A stretch of DNA of 64,000 bases from an uncultured Sinobacteraceae bacterium (GTDB taxonomy: Bacteria; Pseudomonadota; Gammaproteobacteria; Nevskiales; Nevskiaceae). Shown here one piece after another: positions 30,158-39,292 of the stretch (position 1 is its first letter; each line of letters starts with the position of its first letter). The DNA lies in NCBI GenBank assembly GCA_903822975.1, contig CAIJRD010000012.1:372001-436000 (forward strand), written 5' to 3'. Under the pieces are notes generated by a model. That model did no database searches and was not told where the DNA came from. It saw only the letters and a list, made by a program, of their open reading frames with translations. The translations under genes were made by a program, and so were the position numbers.

Positions 30158-31069
30158 TCAACCAGTTGACGCTTTGCCCTGGGCTTTTTGCGACGAGGTT
30201 TGTGCCGCGCGTGGCCGCACGATGACAGTGCACGTCATCCCGGCGCTGAGCGTCAGTCTGTCCGGAATCGCGTCCAGCTGGATCCGCACCGGCACCCGTT
30301 GCGCCAATCGCACCCAGTTGAAAACCGGATTGACGTTCGACAGGAGTTCCTGGCCGGTGAGGTTGTCGCGGTCGGTGATGCCGCGCGACAGGCTTTCGAT
30401 GTGCCCACGCAACAGCGGACCACCGCCGAGCAGGCGGATGTCGACCGGTTCGCCGAGCTGCAGCCCAAGCACCTTGGTCTCCTCGAAGTACCCGTAGACA
30501 TAGAACGAGCTCGCCTCGATCAGCGCCATGGCCGGGTGGCCCGCACTGGCGTAGTCGCCGACGAAGGTATTCAGGTTGGTGATATAGCCATCGGCCGGCG
30601 CGCGCACGCGGGCGCGTTCGAGGTTGAGTTGCGCGATCTCGACCTGCACCTGCGCCTGATGAAATTGCGCCTCGGCCGCACTCGCCTCGTAACCCGCCGC
30701 CTGGCGCGATTCGCTCGACACGACCACGCCGTCGAGCTTGGCACGTCGCGCGGCTTCGCTGCGGCGTTGGTCGAGGGCCGCCTTGCGAACCGACAGCACC
30801 GCCTCGGCTTCTGCCAGGGCGTGCTCGAAACGCAGCGGATCGATCGCGAACAAGAGCTCGTCGCGATGCACCAGCTGGTTGTCGTGCACCGCCACTTCGG
30901 TGACCAGCCCCGATACATCCGGCGCCAGATTGATCACGTCGGCGCGCACGCGGCCGTCGCGTGTCCACGGCGAGTACTCATAGTGATGCCACAAACCCAG
31001 GCCAAGCAGAATGGCGGCGGCAAAAATCGCCAGGGTCAGCAGCACGCGAACCAGGCTGCGCAGTTTCAT
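30158..31069 (-). CDS. HlyD/EmrA-type periplasmic adaptor (membrane fusion) protein
   Basis: Adaptor of a tripartite efflux pump, bridging an inner-membrane pump and an outer-membrane channel. The 303-residue protein has one N-terminal membrane anchor (VLLTLAIFAAAILLGLGLW), a lipoyl-type half motif (INLAPDVSGLVTEVAVHDNQ), a coiled coil (about 80-150), the return half (ARVRAPADGYITNLNTFVGD) and a beta-barrel region. It resembles AaeA/fusaric-acid-efflux adaptors. It is the last gene of an operon with a DUF1656 protein, a FUSC pump, a MarR regulator and an outer-membrane factor. Confidence 0.9.
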   Translation of the reverse strand: MKLRSLVRVLLTLAIFAAAILLGLGLWHHYEYSPWTRDGRVRADVINLAPDVSGLVTEVAVHDNQLVHRDELLFAIDPLRFEHALAEAEAVLSVRKAALDQRRSEAARRAKLDGVVVSSESRQAAGYEASAAEAQFHQAQVQVEIAQLNLERARVRAPADGYITNLNTFVGDYASAGHPAMALIEASSFYVYGYFEETKVLGLQLGEPVDIRLLGGGPLLRGHIESLSRGITDRDNLTGQELLSNVNPVFNWVRLAQRVPVRIQLDAIPDRLTLSAGMTCTVIVRPRAAQTSSQKAQGKASTG

Positions 31070-31106
31070 AGGGGAAGTCTCGATTGCGGCGGATGCACCC
31101 GGGGCC

Positions 31107-31307
31107 TCATTGCTGCAGTGCCCAGGTTGCGAGCACGAACAGGCAGACGAACAGGCTCATGCGGAACAGCGGCGGATGCCACACCTGATGGTAGAAACCG
31201 TAGCGGCCGAGCACGGTGTCGAGCAGCCAGTACCCGGCGGCCACGCCGATCAGAATGGGCAGCAGCGTTGGCAGCAGTACGCCGTAGAGTTCGATCTCAC
31301 GTGGCAT
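31107..31307 (-). CDS. DUF1656 family small membrane protein
   Basis: A 66-residue protein starting MPREIELYGVLLPTLLPILI with two hydrophobic segments (the second FRMSLFVCLFVLATWAL), the pattern of DUF1656/AaeX-like proteins that accompany FUSC pumps. Its start overlaps the FUSC gene end by 11 bases. The ATG at 31307 was chosen because an upstream start would run deep inside the FUSC gene. Role in the pump is not established. Confidence 0.85.
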   Translation of the reverse strand: MPREIELYGVLLPTLLPILIGVAAGYWLLDTVLGRYGFYHQVWHPPLFRMSLFVCLFVLATWALQQ

Positions 31308-33510
31308 GCGCAACCTCCGCGCGGTCGTCGACGTCGAGTCCGCGCGCCAGTTCGACGAACCAGGGCTCGTCTCCGAGCACGCCACGTATGCGCATCAGGT
31401 CGGTTGCCAATCGCCAACGCGGATCGTCGCGCTCGGCGAACAAGGGATCGGCGCTGGCGGCGTCCGGTAGCGCCATGACACCGGGCAGCAGTGCAAGCAG
31501 CTGATCGACCGCGGCACGCGCCTGCGCGCGGCGCGACAGACTCGGCCGCCGCAGCAGGGCAACGATGCTGTCGAGCAAGGGCTGCAGTCGCGTCGTTGGA
31601 AATGTCGTACCGGCATCGCGCGCCGCTCGGCGTAGATGGATCAGCGCATCGCCGAGATCGAGCACCGCCAGTGCGTGCGCCAGTTGTTGGCGATGTTCGC
31701 CGCGGCTGCGATCGGCGCGACCAACCAGTTGTACCAGCAGATCGCGGGTGCGGCTTTCGAAACGCGCTCGCAGGCCCGGCAACCGCGCGGTCGCGGCCAT
31801 TTCGGCGTTGCGGCGCAGCTGTGCGCGCATGCGTGATGCGAACCAGCTCGGTTGCGCCGGCACGATCGCGGTCAGCATCAGCAGTCCGGCGATCACGCCG
31901 AGAATCTGCGCCAGGCCGTTGTTGAGCAGGCCGACCGGATCGTAGGTCATCACGTTGTTGACGCCGACCAGATTGGAAAACATCAGATTGAAGCCGAGCC
32001 CGATGCTGGCAACACTCGGTGTGGCCATCGTATAGACGCTGGCCATCGCGAACGGTGCAAGTGCAGCGCACAGCAGCGCAAAGCCATCCAGGTGCGGCAT
32101 CAGCGCGAAGACCAGAATTGCGCTACACGGCAACGCGATGACGAAGCCGTACAGCAGGTTGCGTGCAGCCAGCGCCGGCTGCGGCGCAGCGGCGAACAGC
32201 GCGCAGATGACGCCGGCGATCAAGGTTGCCGAAGCGCCCGCCGGCCAGGCGCTGGCGATCCAGAAGCTGGCGACCAGCAGCACAGTCAGAAATGCGCGCA
32301 CGCCCATCATCAGCGCACCCACCGGCTCTGTATGCGGCGAGAACGGTGGCACACGATGCGGCAGGCGCGCGTTCAGTCGATCGAGCGAGGCGTAGGCCTC
32401 GGTGTAGCGGGTCAGCGCTTCGAGGAAGCGCTCGTACTGGCGCGCGACGGCGTCGAAACGAATCGCAGGAATCTCCAGCCCCGCTGCGTGCGTCGCGGCA
32501 TCGACTTCGATGCGGGCGGCCGCCAGCCGCGACCCGAGATGGCGGCGGAAGCGGCGCAGCGCACGCAATGCGGCACGCGCCTCGGCCGCCGTGGCGGGCG
32601 GCCGACCCTGCGGTCTCAGCGCCACCAGCAAGGGATCGCCGATGGCGCGGAATGCGGTGACGACTGCTTCGTCGCCCGCACGCCGGCGACGTCCGAGCAT
32701 CGCGTAGAAACCATAGAACGCGGTGCCGGCATTCATGAACTCGGCGTTGTACAAGCGCAGTCGGCTACTGCGGACACGCACTTCCGGGTTCTCGAAATAG
32801 CCGGATTCGCGCAGCGCCTCCAGTTCCAGCGCGCGCGTAATGAACGCCAGGTTGCTTTCCTCGAAAGCCGCCAGTTCGAGATGACCTTCCCGGACCTTCT
32901 GGATGTATTCGATGAAGCTGCTGTACGCGCCGCGCACCGACTTCACCAGTTGGTCGCTGGCGCGAATCGGCAATAACAGGTCGGCAAAAAGTCCGGCGCA
33001 GAAAATACCGAGCAGTACTTCCGACAGACGAAACAGCGCGACATCGAACACGCTCTCCGGCGCGCTCAGTGACGGCAAGGCAATGATGCTGGCGGTGTAG
33101 CCCGACAGCACGAATGCGTAGGCCTGAAAGCCGCGGAAATATGCAGCACCGGTGGTGCACACGCCGAGCCATGCGGCGAGCAGCACGATGAACAGGTTGC
33201 GATCCTGCACCAGGTTGCCGACCAGCAGCACGGCGACGATCGCACCGACGACGGTGCCGATCGCGCGATAGAAGCCTTTCGCCAAAACCTGCCCGGACTG
33301 CGGCAGCGACACGATGAATACCGTGGTCATCGCCGTTGACGGCGACGTGAACCCCAACCGGAACGAAATCCATAACGCGGCGCACACCGCCAGGAAAGTC
33401 CGCAGTACGAAGATCCATTTCGGCATCTCCATCCGGTGCCAGTCGTCGTAACCCAGCCGAACGGCCGAGCGAGGTGCGGCGATCGTGCCTGCTGGCGCTT
33501 CTACGCTCAC
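31297..33510 (-). CDS. FUSC family aromatic-compound efflux transporter
   Basis: A 737-residue inner-membrane protein with two sets of membrane segments separated by a large cytoplasmic region (about 180-360), as in AaeB and fusaric acid resistance proteins. Motifs include SPSTAMTTVFIVSLPQSGQV, GTVVGAIVAVLLVG and, in the second half, AWPAGASATLIAGVICALFA. The start used is GTG at 33510, overlapping the marR stop (GTGA); an ATG 27 codons further in (MEMPKWIFV) is an alternative. Substrates are probably aromatic acids or similar toxic compounds, by family. Confidence 0.9.
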   Translation of the reverse strand: MSVEAPAGTIAAPRSAVRLGYDDWHRMEMPKWIFVLRTFLAVCAALWISFRLGFTSPSTAMTTVFIVSLPQSGQVLAKGFYRAIGTVVGAIVAVLLVGNLVQDRNLFIVLLAAWLGVCTTGAAYFRGFQAYAFVLSGYTASIIALPSLSAPESVFDVALFRLSEVLLGIFCAGLFADLLLPIRASDQLVKSVRGAYSSFIEYIQKVREGHLELAAFEESNLAFITRALELEALRESGYFENPEVRVRSSRLRLYNAEFMNAGTAFYGFYAMLGRRRRAGDEAVVTAFRAIGDPLLVALRPQGRPPATAAEARAALRALRRFRRHLGSRLAAARIEVDAATHAAGLEIPAIRFDAVARQYERFLEALTRYTEAYASLDRLNARLPHRVPPFSPHTEPVGALMMGVRAFLTVLLVASFWIASAWPAGASATLIAGVICALFAAAPQPALAARNLLYGFVIALPCSAILVFALMPHLDGFALLCAALAPFAMASVYTMATPSVASIGLGFNLMFSNLVGVNNVMTYDPVGLLNNGLAQILGVIAGLLMLTAIVPAQPSWFASRMRAQLRRNAEMAATARLPGLRARFESRTRDLLVQLVGRADRSRGEHRQQLAHALAVLDLGDALIHLRRAARDAGTTFPTTRLQPLLDSIVALLRRPSLSRRAQARAAVDQLLALLPGVMALPDAASADPLFAERDDPRWRLATDLMRIRGVLGDEPWFVELARGLDVDDRAEVAHAT

Positions 33511-34052
33511 GTTGCGGGCTCGCTGGACGCGGCGCGAAGACTGCGATCCAGTCGCGCCACTTGCTTGCGCAGCAGGCGCTGCAGTTCCTGCAGCTCGGCG
33601 ATAGTGAAGTCGCCGTACAAATCGCCAAGCAGTTGCGTCATCACCGGCTGCAGCTGCTCGATCAAGGCGAGGCCAGACGAACTTAACGAGACGACAACGC
33701 TGCGGCGGTCGTCGACGCCGGCGACGCGCTCGACCAGACCCTTGGCGCATAGCTCGTCGCAGATGCGCGTGATGTTGGTGCGCTTCTCGCCCGATGCGTC
33801 GGCCAGTTGCGAGGGACTCAAGCGATGACCCTCGGTGCCGTACAACATCATCAGCGTGTTGTACGAAACCATATTCAACGCGAATGGCCGCAGCGCGAGA
33901 TTGGCGCGCTCCTGGGACAGCTTGTTGATGTGCCGCGACAGGCGCGCGAGCGTGGTGTGCTGCACGGAGAACTTCGGCAGGCGGCGCCGCGTACGCGCGA
34001 TGCGCGCCTCCGCATCGCTAAAACTGTCCGCTATCTTATCGGTAGCGTTCAC
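33507..34052 (-). CDS. MarR family transcriptional regulator of the efflux operon
   Basis: A 181-residue protein with a MarR winged helix-turn-helix: RPFALNMVSYNTLMMLYGTE, LSPSQLADASGEKRTNITRI, and the wing VDDRRSVVVSLSSSGLALIE. MarR proteins usually repress adjacent efflux genes until a phenolic ligand binds. It overlaps the outer-membrane factor gene upstream and the FUSC gene downstream by four bases each, so it is translated from the efflux mRNA and probably autoregulated. Confidence 0.93.
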   Translation of the reverse strand: MNATDKIADSFSDAEARIARTRRRLPKFSVQHTTLARLSRHINKLSQERANLALRPFALNMVSYNTLMMLYGTEGHRLSPSQLADASGEKRTNITRICDELCAKGLVERVAGVDDRRSVVVSLSSSGLALIEQLQPVMTQLLGDLYGDFTIAELQELQRLLRKQVARLDRSLRAASSEPAT

Positions 34053-35707
34053 GGCAATGCTCCGGTGTTTGTCGCAGCATCTGATCCGCCGACAGGCACG
34101 GCGTCAGTACCGTTCGCCGAAGGAACAAGCGCTGCGTTGTGCCGATCCGAGGCTTGCGCGGCGTCGACTGCGGCCGGATGCGCAGCACTGGCTTTTTGCA
34201 GCGCGGCGGCGCTGTCGGTGTCGTCGCTGAATCCGCCACCGAGCGCTTGCATCAGCGCGGCATAGGCGTCGAGTTGCGCGGCTTCGATCTGCGCGAGTGT
34301 CTGCCGTTGCGCCAGCAAGCCGGTCTGCGTGGACAGCACGGTGAGATAGTCCGTGAGTCCCGCTCGAAATCCGATCAAGGCCTGGTCATAGGCGCGCTGC
34401 GCCGTATCGAGCGCAGTCTGCGCTTGCGCACGCTGACGAGCGTTCGAACGAACTGCGGCGATTTCGTCGGCAACCTGCTGCAGCGCCTGAATCAGCGCAG
34501 CGTTGTAGCGATCCACTGCAAGATCGTAATCGGCAGTGCGGCCAGCGAGATTGGCGCGCAAGCGGCCACCTTCGAAAATCGGCAGCGTAATGGCTGGGCC
34601 ATAGCCGTAGATCACGGCGTCGCCGCCAAACAGTTTGTCGAAGCTGAGCGCCTGCAGGCCGGCAAAGGCCGACAGATTGATGTTCGGATAGAACTGCGCG
34701 TTGGCGGCATCGATGCCATGCGCGGCCGCCTCGACGCGCCAGCGCGCGGCAATCACGTCCGGCCGTCGCCCGATCAGTTGCGCGGGTACCGCGCTCGGCA
34801 AGGACACTTCGATCGCACCACCGAGCGCCGGCCGCAGCAGCGCGTCGCCCGCACCTGGACCTTGACCCGACAATGCGGCCAATTGATTGCGCAGCGCGCT
34901 GATACTGTTATCGGCCTGTTCCAGCCGCACCCGCACCGGATCGACCTGGGCTTCGGCCTGGCTGACCTGCAGTGCCGAAACGAGGCCCGCCGCATAACGC
35001 CGTTGCGTGATCGTCAGCACTTGCTGTTGTTGTTCGAGCGTATCGCTCAACACATCGCGCACGGCATACGCCTGCGACAGGCGCACATAGGTTCGAACCA
35101 GTGCGGTCTGCAAGCTCAGCCGGGCTTCGCCGACATCGAGTTCGGCGGCACGCAAACCGCCCAGCGCGGCCTGCCAGCTACTGCGGTTCTTGCCCCAGAG
35201 GTCGAGCTCGTAGGACAGGCTCAGATCCGCGTTGTTGTCCCAGAACAGCTTGCCGTTCAACGGCGGCGGCGTTTCGCCGAGCTTGCTGGCGTGCACCCGG
35301 TTGAACTTGCCGTCGGCATCGAGCTTGGGCCACAGCACTGCGCCCGCGGCACCGGCCGACGCTTGGGCCTGTTCGATGCGGTCGCGTGCGATCCGCAAAT
35401 CCGGATTCTGTGCGAATGCGATCTCGACCAGCGCGTCGAGCTGCGGATCGCCATAGGCCTGCCACCAGCGCTGCGTCGTCTCCGGCGCCGTAATCGTGCT
35501 CGCACCGCCCGGTCCCGCAGCAGGAGTGACGGCGGCGGGTGTGATGGCAGCGGGCGTGATGGCGGCCCCGGTGATATCGCGACCGGGATCGAGCGTGTTC
35601 GCATCGAGCGGCTGAGCGGTCGGCCGGATACTGCCACGTTCCGCGCAACCGGCCAGTGCGGCAACAACGCCGATTGCGATCCACAGCTTGGCCGGACGGC
35701 AGGTCAT
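34049..35707 (-). CDS. NodT/OprM-type outer-membrane efflux lipoprotein
   Basis: Outer-membrane channel of the tripartite pump. The 552-residue precursor has a lipobox in VAALAGCAERG. Two repeats of the OEP fold are visible (WWQAYGDPQLDALVEIAFAQ; LRIARDRIEQAQASAGAAGA; DLSLSYELDLWGKNRSSWQA; ITLPIFEGGRLRANLAGRTA). An Ala/Thr/Pro-rich insert follows the lipobox and a low-complexity tail ends the protein. The ATG at 35707 gives the signal peptide. It is the first gene of the operon, with an AT-rich palindrome 26 bases upstream. Confidence 0.93.
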   Translation of the reverse strand: MTCRPAKLWIAIGVVAALAGCAERGSIRPTAQPLDANTLDPGRDITGAAITPAAITPAAVTPAAGPGGASTITAPETTQRWWQAYGDPQLDALVEIAFAQNPDLRIARDRIEQAQASAGAAGAVLWPKLDADGKFNRVHASKLGETPPPLNGKLFWDNNADLSLSYELDLWGKNRSSWQAALGGLRAAELDVGEARLSLQTALVRTYVRLSQAYAVRDVLSDTLEQQQQVLTITQRRYAAGLVSALQVSQAEAQVDPVRVRLEQADNSISALRNQLAALSGQGPGAGDALLRPALGGAIEVSLPSAVPAQLIGRRPDVIAARWRVEAAAHGIDAANAQFYPNINLSAFAGLQALSFDKLFGGDAVIYGYGPAITLPIFEGGRLRANLAGRTADYDLAVDRYNAALIQALQQVADEIAAVRSNARQRAQAQTALDTAQRAYDQALIGFRAGLTDYLTVLSTQTGLLAQRQTLAQIEAAQLDAYAALMQALGGGFSDDTDSAAALQKASAAHPAAVDAAQASDRHNAALVPSANGTDAVPVGGSDAATNTGALP

Positions 35708-35732
35708 GCGCGTTAGAACCAATTCCCCAATC

Positions 35733-35756
35733 AATAGTTCAGTTGTGAATTATTCA
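35733..35756. promoter_or_regulatory. Palindromic operator candidate for the MarR regulator
   Basis: The 22-base sequence 35733-35754 has the symmetry AATA-n-TTCA-n4-TGAA-n-TATT, and a second overlapping palindrome TGAATTATTCA occupies 35746-35756. It lies just upstream of the first gene of an operon carrying its own MarR regulator, the usual position of a MarR operator. Binding is inferred. Confidence 0.55.
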
Positions 35757-36178
35757 TAGTTTTCGCACTTCCGCAACTGGCAGCTGCCTGAACCGCGCGC
35801 CACTGCCCCGCCAACGACCCGCCATTACGCCTGTGCGCAGCCTCTTTTACCGGACAATTCACCGCGGAGGCTAGCCGGTTCGAGGCGTCGAAGCTCAGCC
35901 GTAGGCCGGTTTGCACGACTTTTAGGCCGCGCCCCAGATCGGTAACGGGTGAACGAAGCGGTTACGGCCTCATGGACAAAGTGCCGGGCCGGGCAGCGGG
36001 CTCGGGCCGCGCAAGGCGGTACAAGTTGCGCCTCGACATGCGAGCTGCGCGGGACTAGCAGCCTCTAAGCGCTGCTGGCGCTCGGCTTATTTTCTAGTGC
36101 TTAGCGGAAGCGAAAACCGTTGCGGTCGCAATCCACCAATTCACAGGCGCTGACGCATGCGCCGGCAAGGACTGGTGG
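35757..36178. other. Non-coding stretch upstream of the efflux operon
   Basis: About 420 bases between the efflux operon's putative operator and the stop of the small lipoprotein gene. No gene is recognised: the open frames are short and without motifs. The part nearest the operator probably contains the efflux promoter on the minus strand. Confidence 0.5.
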
Positions 36179-36526
36179 CTAGCTGTCGCTGTCCGAGGGA
36201 CAGACTTCCGAGCGCAGATTGCGCGAGGCCCAATGGCCATCTTTTGCGGCGAACTCGTACGCGGTGGTTCCGCCGCAGGACGGATTGTTCAAGCCGGGCG
36301 CGTAGTAACACGCCAGCAGTCGATCGGAACCGTTGGCGAGCCAGGTGACTTCGGAGCCGCCCGGCAGATTTTCCAACTGCAGCAATTCGGCCGCGTTCGC
36401 CGGCGGTTTCTGCAAGGTGCTCCAGCCCGGTCCGGCCAGCGTCTTGCACGATTTGATCGGACCAGCGCTGCAAGCGCCGAGGCTTGCGAGCAGCAAGCTC
36501 GAAAGCAGCATAGTTGCGGATCTCAT
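36179..36526 (-). CDS. Small hypothetical lipoprotein
   Basis: A 115-residue precursor with a lipobox (LLLASLGACSAG). The mature part has two further pairs of cysteines (IKSCKTLAG, LLACYY, NPSCGG, SEVCPS) that could form disulfides, plus aromatic-rich segments. No family is recognised. It lies 35 bases downstream of the HMG-CoA synthase gene on the same strand and may be co-transcribed, without an obvious link to isoprenoids. Confidence 0.65.
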   Translation of the reverse strand: MRSATMLLSSLLLASLGACSAGPIKSCKTLAGPGWSTLQKPPANAAELLQLENLPGGSEVTWLANGSDRLLACYYAPGLNNPSCGGTTAYEFAAKDGHWASRNLRSEVCPSDSDS

Positions 36527-36561
36527 CGTTGGTCGGCTGAGCGGTGTGGACAGCTTGTACG

Positions 36562-38040
36562 TTAACCGATCGACGCTGGCACCGCGTAATAGGCCACACC
36601 GAAGTCATGCACGCTGCCGCTGTTGCGGCTGCCGACGCGTTCGATTCGGAAACCCTCGTTCGCAACCTTCAAATTCGGCGCATCGACGCCATCGTGCAGT
36701 GCCTCGTATTGCGCTTGCGTCAGATCGATTGCGCCGGCCAAGACTGCATCGAGGCCGATGCGCGCGGCCGCCACTTTCCAATTGGCCGCCACCCGCGCCG
36801 GAATCGCCTCCGCCGCGTCACCACTGCCATAACCGACCAGCAGCAGTTCGCGTCCGGCGAGATCGTGACCGCTTTTCACCGCCTCATCGAAGCCGGCGGC
36901 CACCCAGGCAGGCAATGCGGCGGAATACAGGTTGCCGGCTTCCATCATCCGCGCCGAACCGAGCTGCATCTTGTCGTCGACCACCTGGCGGTACCGCGGC
37001 GAATCGCGCAGCACCTTCGATAAGGCGGCGCACAGCGGATAGGGCTCCGCCAGCTGTTCGTTGAAATCGGCCTGGTGCGCGCGTGTATCGATCGTCGCCA
37101 TTTCGGCCAGCACCGCGTTGACATCGACGCCGGCCTGCGCGCAATAAGCTTCAAGCTCGGCGCGTTCGGTGTGGCCATCCGCGCCGAGTGCGAACAGGTA
37201 GGCCAGCGCGAGTGCGGCATGTGGCATGCGGTGATACGGCCGGTGCATGAACACCGCTTCGAGATGACGGAAGTAATCGGCACGCGCGCCACCGCGCTTG
37301 CTCAGCAACTGATCGAGCGCAACCAGTGTTTCGTCGACATAGGCCGCGGTCGAGTACTTGCCGTTGAATACGGGGAAGTCGCGCAGCCGACCATTGGCCG
37401 GCACCGGCTGCCCGGCGAAGCGCGCGAACGGCTTGCGGAAGTCGAGCATGCGGAAGCTCGACGCACTCGCGGCGGCGGTCAGATCGATCGCCAGCAATTG
37501 CGGATCGGCTTCCAGCAGCATCGCCACCGCACCGGCACCTTGTGTCGGCTCACCGGTGCTGCCGCGTGCGTACTCGGCGATATCGGAGGCAACCACGATC
37601 GCCTGGCGCCCGGCACCGTCGTAACTCAAATAACGCAAGGCGCCCTTGATGCCGTAGACACCGCCGAGGCAGGCCTGCTTCAGCTCCGGCACTTCGCAGT
37701 CACGCGCCAGGCGCGGCAGACCGCGCGCCGCGAGCGCGCGATCCACCAGTCCGCGCACGATCACCGCACCGGTGGCGTTGTCCATGCTCGATTCGGTGCC
37801 GAGCGCGAGATAGCCGACGCGTGCCGGATCGATCCGATAGCGCAGGATGAGATCGAGCGTGGCCTGCGCGGCCATCGTGTAGACATCCTGCTCGACGCCC
37901 GGAATCCGGAAGCCGGTGCCGATGACGTTTCGCACCTTGTCCCAGACGTTGCCGGTCCAGCCGCACCATTGCTGCAGATCGACGCGATACGGCGGAACGT
38001 AAACGGCGAAGCCACTCAGACCGAATTGTGCAGCGTTCAT
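36562..38040 (-). CDS. Hydroxymethylglutaryl-CoA synthase
   Basis: Condenses acetyl-CoA with acetoacetyl-CoA to HMG-CoA, the entry to the mevalonate pathway. The 492-residue protein shows the thiolase-fold catalytic set: Glu83 in GTESSMDNATGA, nucleophile Cys124 in LKQACLGGVYGIKGAL, and His266 in EAVFMHRPYHRMPHAAL. It is about 100 residues longer than the Staphylococcus enzyme because of C-terminal sequence, and the Cys and His motifs deviate somewhat from the firmicute consensus. It is the downstream member of the mevalonate/hopanoid minus-strand group, 101 bases after hpnB and possibly with its own promoter. No acetoacetyl-CoA thiolase gene is in the window. Confidence 0.88.
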   Translation of the reverse strand: MNAAQFGLSGFAVYVPPYRVDLQQWCGWTGNVWDKVRNVIGTGFRIPGVEQDVYTMAAQATLDLILRYRIDPARVGYLALGTESSMDNATGAVIVRGLVDRALAARGLPRLARDCEVPELKQACLGGVYGIKGALRYLSYDGAGRQAIVVASDIAEYARGSTGEPTQGAGAVAMLLEADPQLLAIDLTAAASASSFRMLDFRKPFARFAGQPVPANGRLRDFPVFNGKYSTAAYVDETLVALDQLLSKRGGARADYFRHLEAVFMHRPYHRMPHAALALAYLFALGADGHTERAELEAYCAQAGVDVNAVLAEMATIDTRAHQADFNEQLAEPYPLCAALSKVLRDSPRYRQVVDDKMQLGSARMMEAGNLYSAALPAWVAAGFDEAVKSGHDLAGRELLLVGYGSGDAAEAIPARVAANWKVAAARIGLDAVLAGAIDLTQAQYEALHDGVDAPNLKVANEGFRIERVGSRNSGSVHDFGVAYYAVPASIG

Positions 38041-38141
38041 GTTGTTAGCAACTCAGGGGTGTAATAAGGCTGAATAATTATTGGGTAATTATGATTGCCG
38101 CGATCCAACCGCGTCGATAGCGGCAGCTTATGCGAGGCCAC
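38041..38141 (-). promoter_or_regulatory. AT-rich interval with palindrome upstream of HMG-CoA synthase
   Basis: This 101-base gap contains the perfect palindrome AATAATTATT (38073-38082). On the minus strand a weak promoter-like pair TTACCC, 16 bases, TATTAC overlaps it. It suggests that HMG-CoA synthase can be transcribed separately from hpnB. Promoter assignment is tentative. Confidence 0.4.
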
Positions 38142-39257
38142 TCAACTGCCGACGTCGTAGGTACGATTCTTCCAGCGGGAACGCACGCCGCGCCAGTACC
38201 CAAGCGCCGAACTCCAGGTCATCCACAGATACAAACTCGCGGTCAACGGCAGCAACAGTGCCCACGCCGGCGACAAATCGTAATACCGCAAGGTCGGCCA
38301 GTAGCCCACCATCATCGCCAATAACGCTGCGGCGGCCAGCGGTGCGACGGCTGGAAATGCCAGCGCGAGCAGCGGCAGCCAATACGCGGCAGCGAAAATC
38401 ACCGTTACCAGCAATAGCAACAACGTCGAATAACCGAGCTGCGTAAATGCCGAGCGCGCCACCATCTGACGGATCGATTCCAGCGTCCCGTAGGCACGCA
38501 AGCTGATCACGCCGCGGCTCATGCCGGTCCAGGTGCGGAAGCCCGCAGCCTTGATACGCCGCGCCAGCGTGCAGTCGTCGATCAAGGCACCGCGCAGACT
38601 GGCAAAGCCGCCGATCTTTTCCAGCGCCGCGGTTTCCAGCAACACACAGCCACCCGCCGCAGCGGCGACATATTTGAAGCGCGAGTTGGAGAGATGGAAC
38701 GGATACAGCAGCTTGAAGTAATAGACGAAGGCCGGCAGCAGCAAACGATCCCAGAACGAGGTGCGGCGCAAATCCGCCATCAGCGACAGGAAGCTGGCAC
38801 CGCTGGACTCGCGCTGCCGCAATAGCGCGGGCAGCAGACCGGGTTCGAGCGCGATATCGGCATCCAGCAACAGCGTCAACGGCGTCGTCACGCGCGCACG
38901 TCCCTGCTCCAGCGCCCACAGCTTGCCGGCCCAGCCAGCCGGCAGCGCAGCACCGCTGAGCACCTCGACGTTCGGATAGCGCCGCGCGATCGCGGCGGTG
39001 TCGTCGGACGATTGATCGTCGACCACGATTACGCGCAGTCCACGCCCTTGCTGCTGCAAGGAATCGAGCGTGCGGGCGATGACTTCCGCCTCATCGCGCG
39101 CTGGAATCAACACCGTGATCGCGCTGCAGTCGACGCCGCTGGCACCAACCAGCGGCTCCACGCGCTCGCGCGTGCTCCACGGCCGCCACGGCGCCAGCAG
39201 CAGGCCGAACCAGATGACGGCCGCTGGAACCGCCAGCCAGAGCAGCGCCGGAGTCAC
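38142..39257 (-). CDS. hpnB: Hopene-associated glycosyltransferase HpnB
   Basis: A membrane-bound GT2-family glycosyltransferase of 371 residues. It has an N-terminal membrane segment, the nucleotide-sugar motif VIVVDDQSSDDTAAIARRYP, LLLDADIALEPG, the GALIDDCTLARRIKAAGFRT region and three to four C-terminal membrane segments. The pattern matches HpnB, found in hopanoid clusters but with an undefined acceptor. It is placed between hpnH and HMG-CoA synthase on one strand. Confidence 0.85.
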   Translation of the reverse strand: MTPALLWLAVPAAVIWFGLLLAPWRPWSTRERVEPLVGASGVDCSAITVLIPARDEAEVIARTLDSLQQQGRGLRVIVVDDQSSDDTAAIARRYPNVEVLSGAALPAGWAGKLWALEQGRARVTTPLTLLLDADIALEPGLLPALLRQRESSGASFLSLMADLRRTSFWDRLLLPAFVYYFKLLYPFHLSNSRFKYVAAAAGGCVLLETAALEKIGGFASLRGALIDDCTLARRIKAAGFRTWTGMSRGVISLRAYGTLESIRQMVARSAFTQLGYSTLLLLLVTVIFAAAYWLPLLALAFPAVAPLAAAALLAMMVGYWPTLRYYDLSPAWALLLPLTASLYLWMTWSSALGYWRGVRSRWKNRTYDVGS

Positions 39258-39292
39258 CCTTGCGAAATTACGCGGCCGCTACGCTTTCGGTA

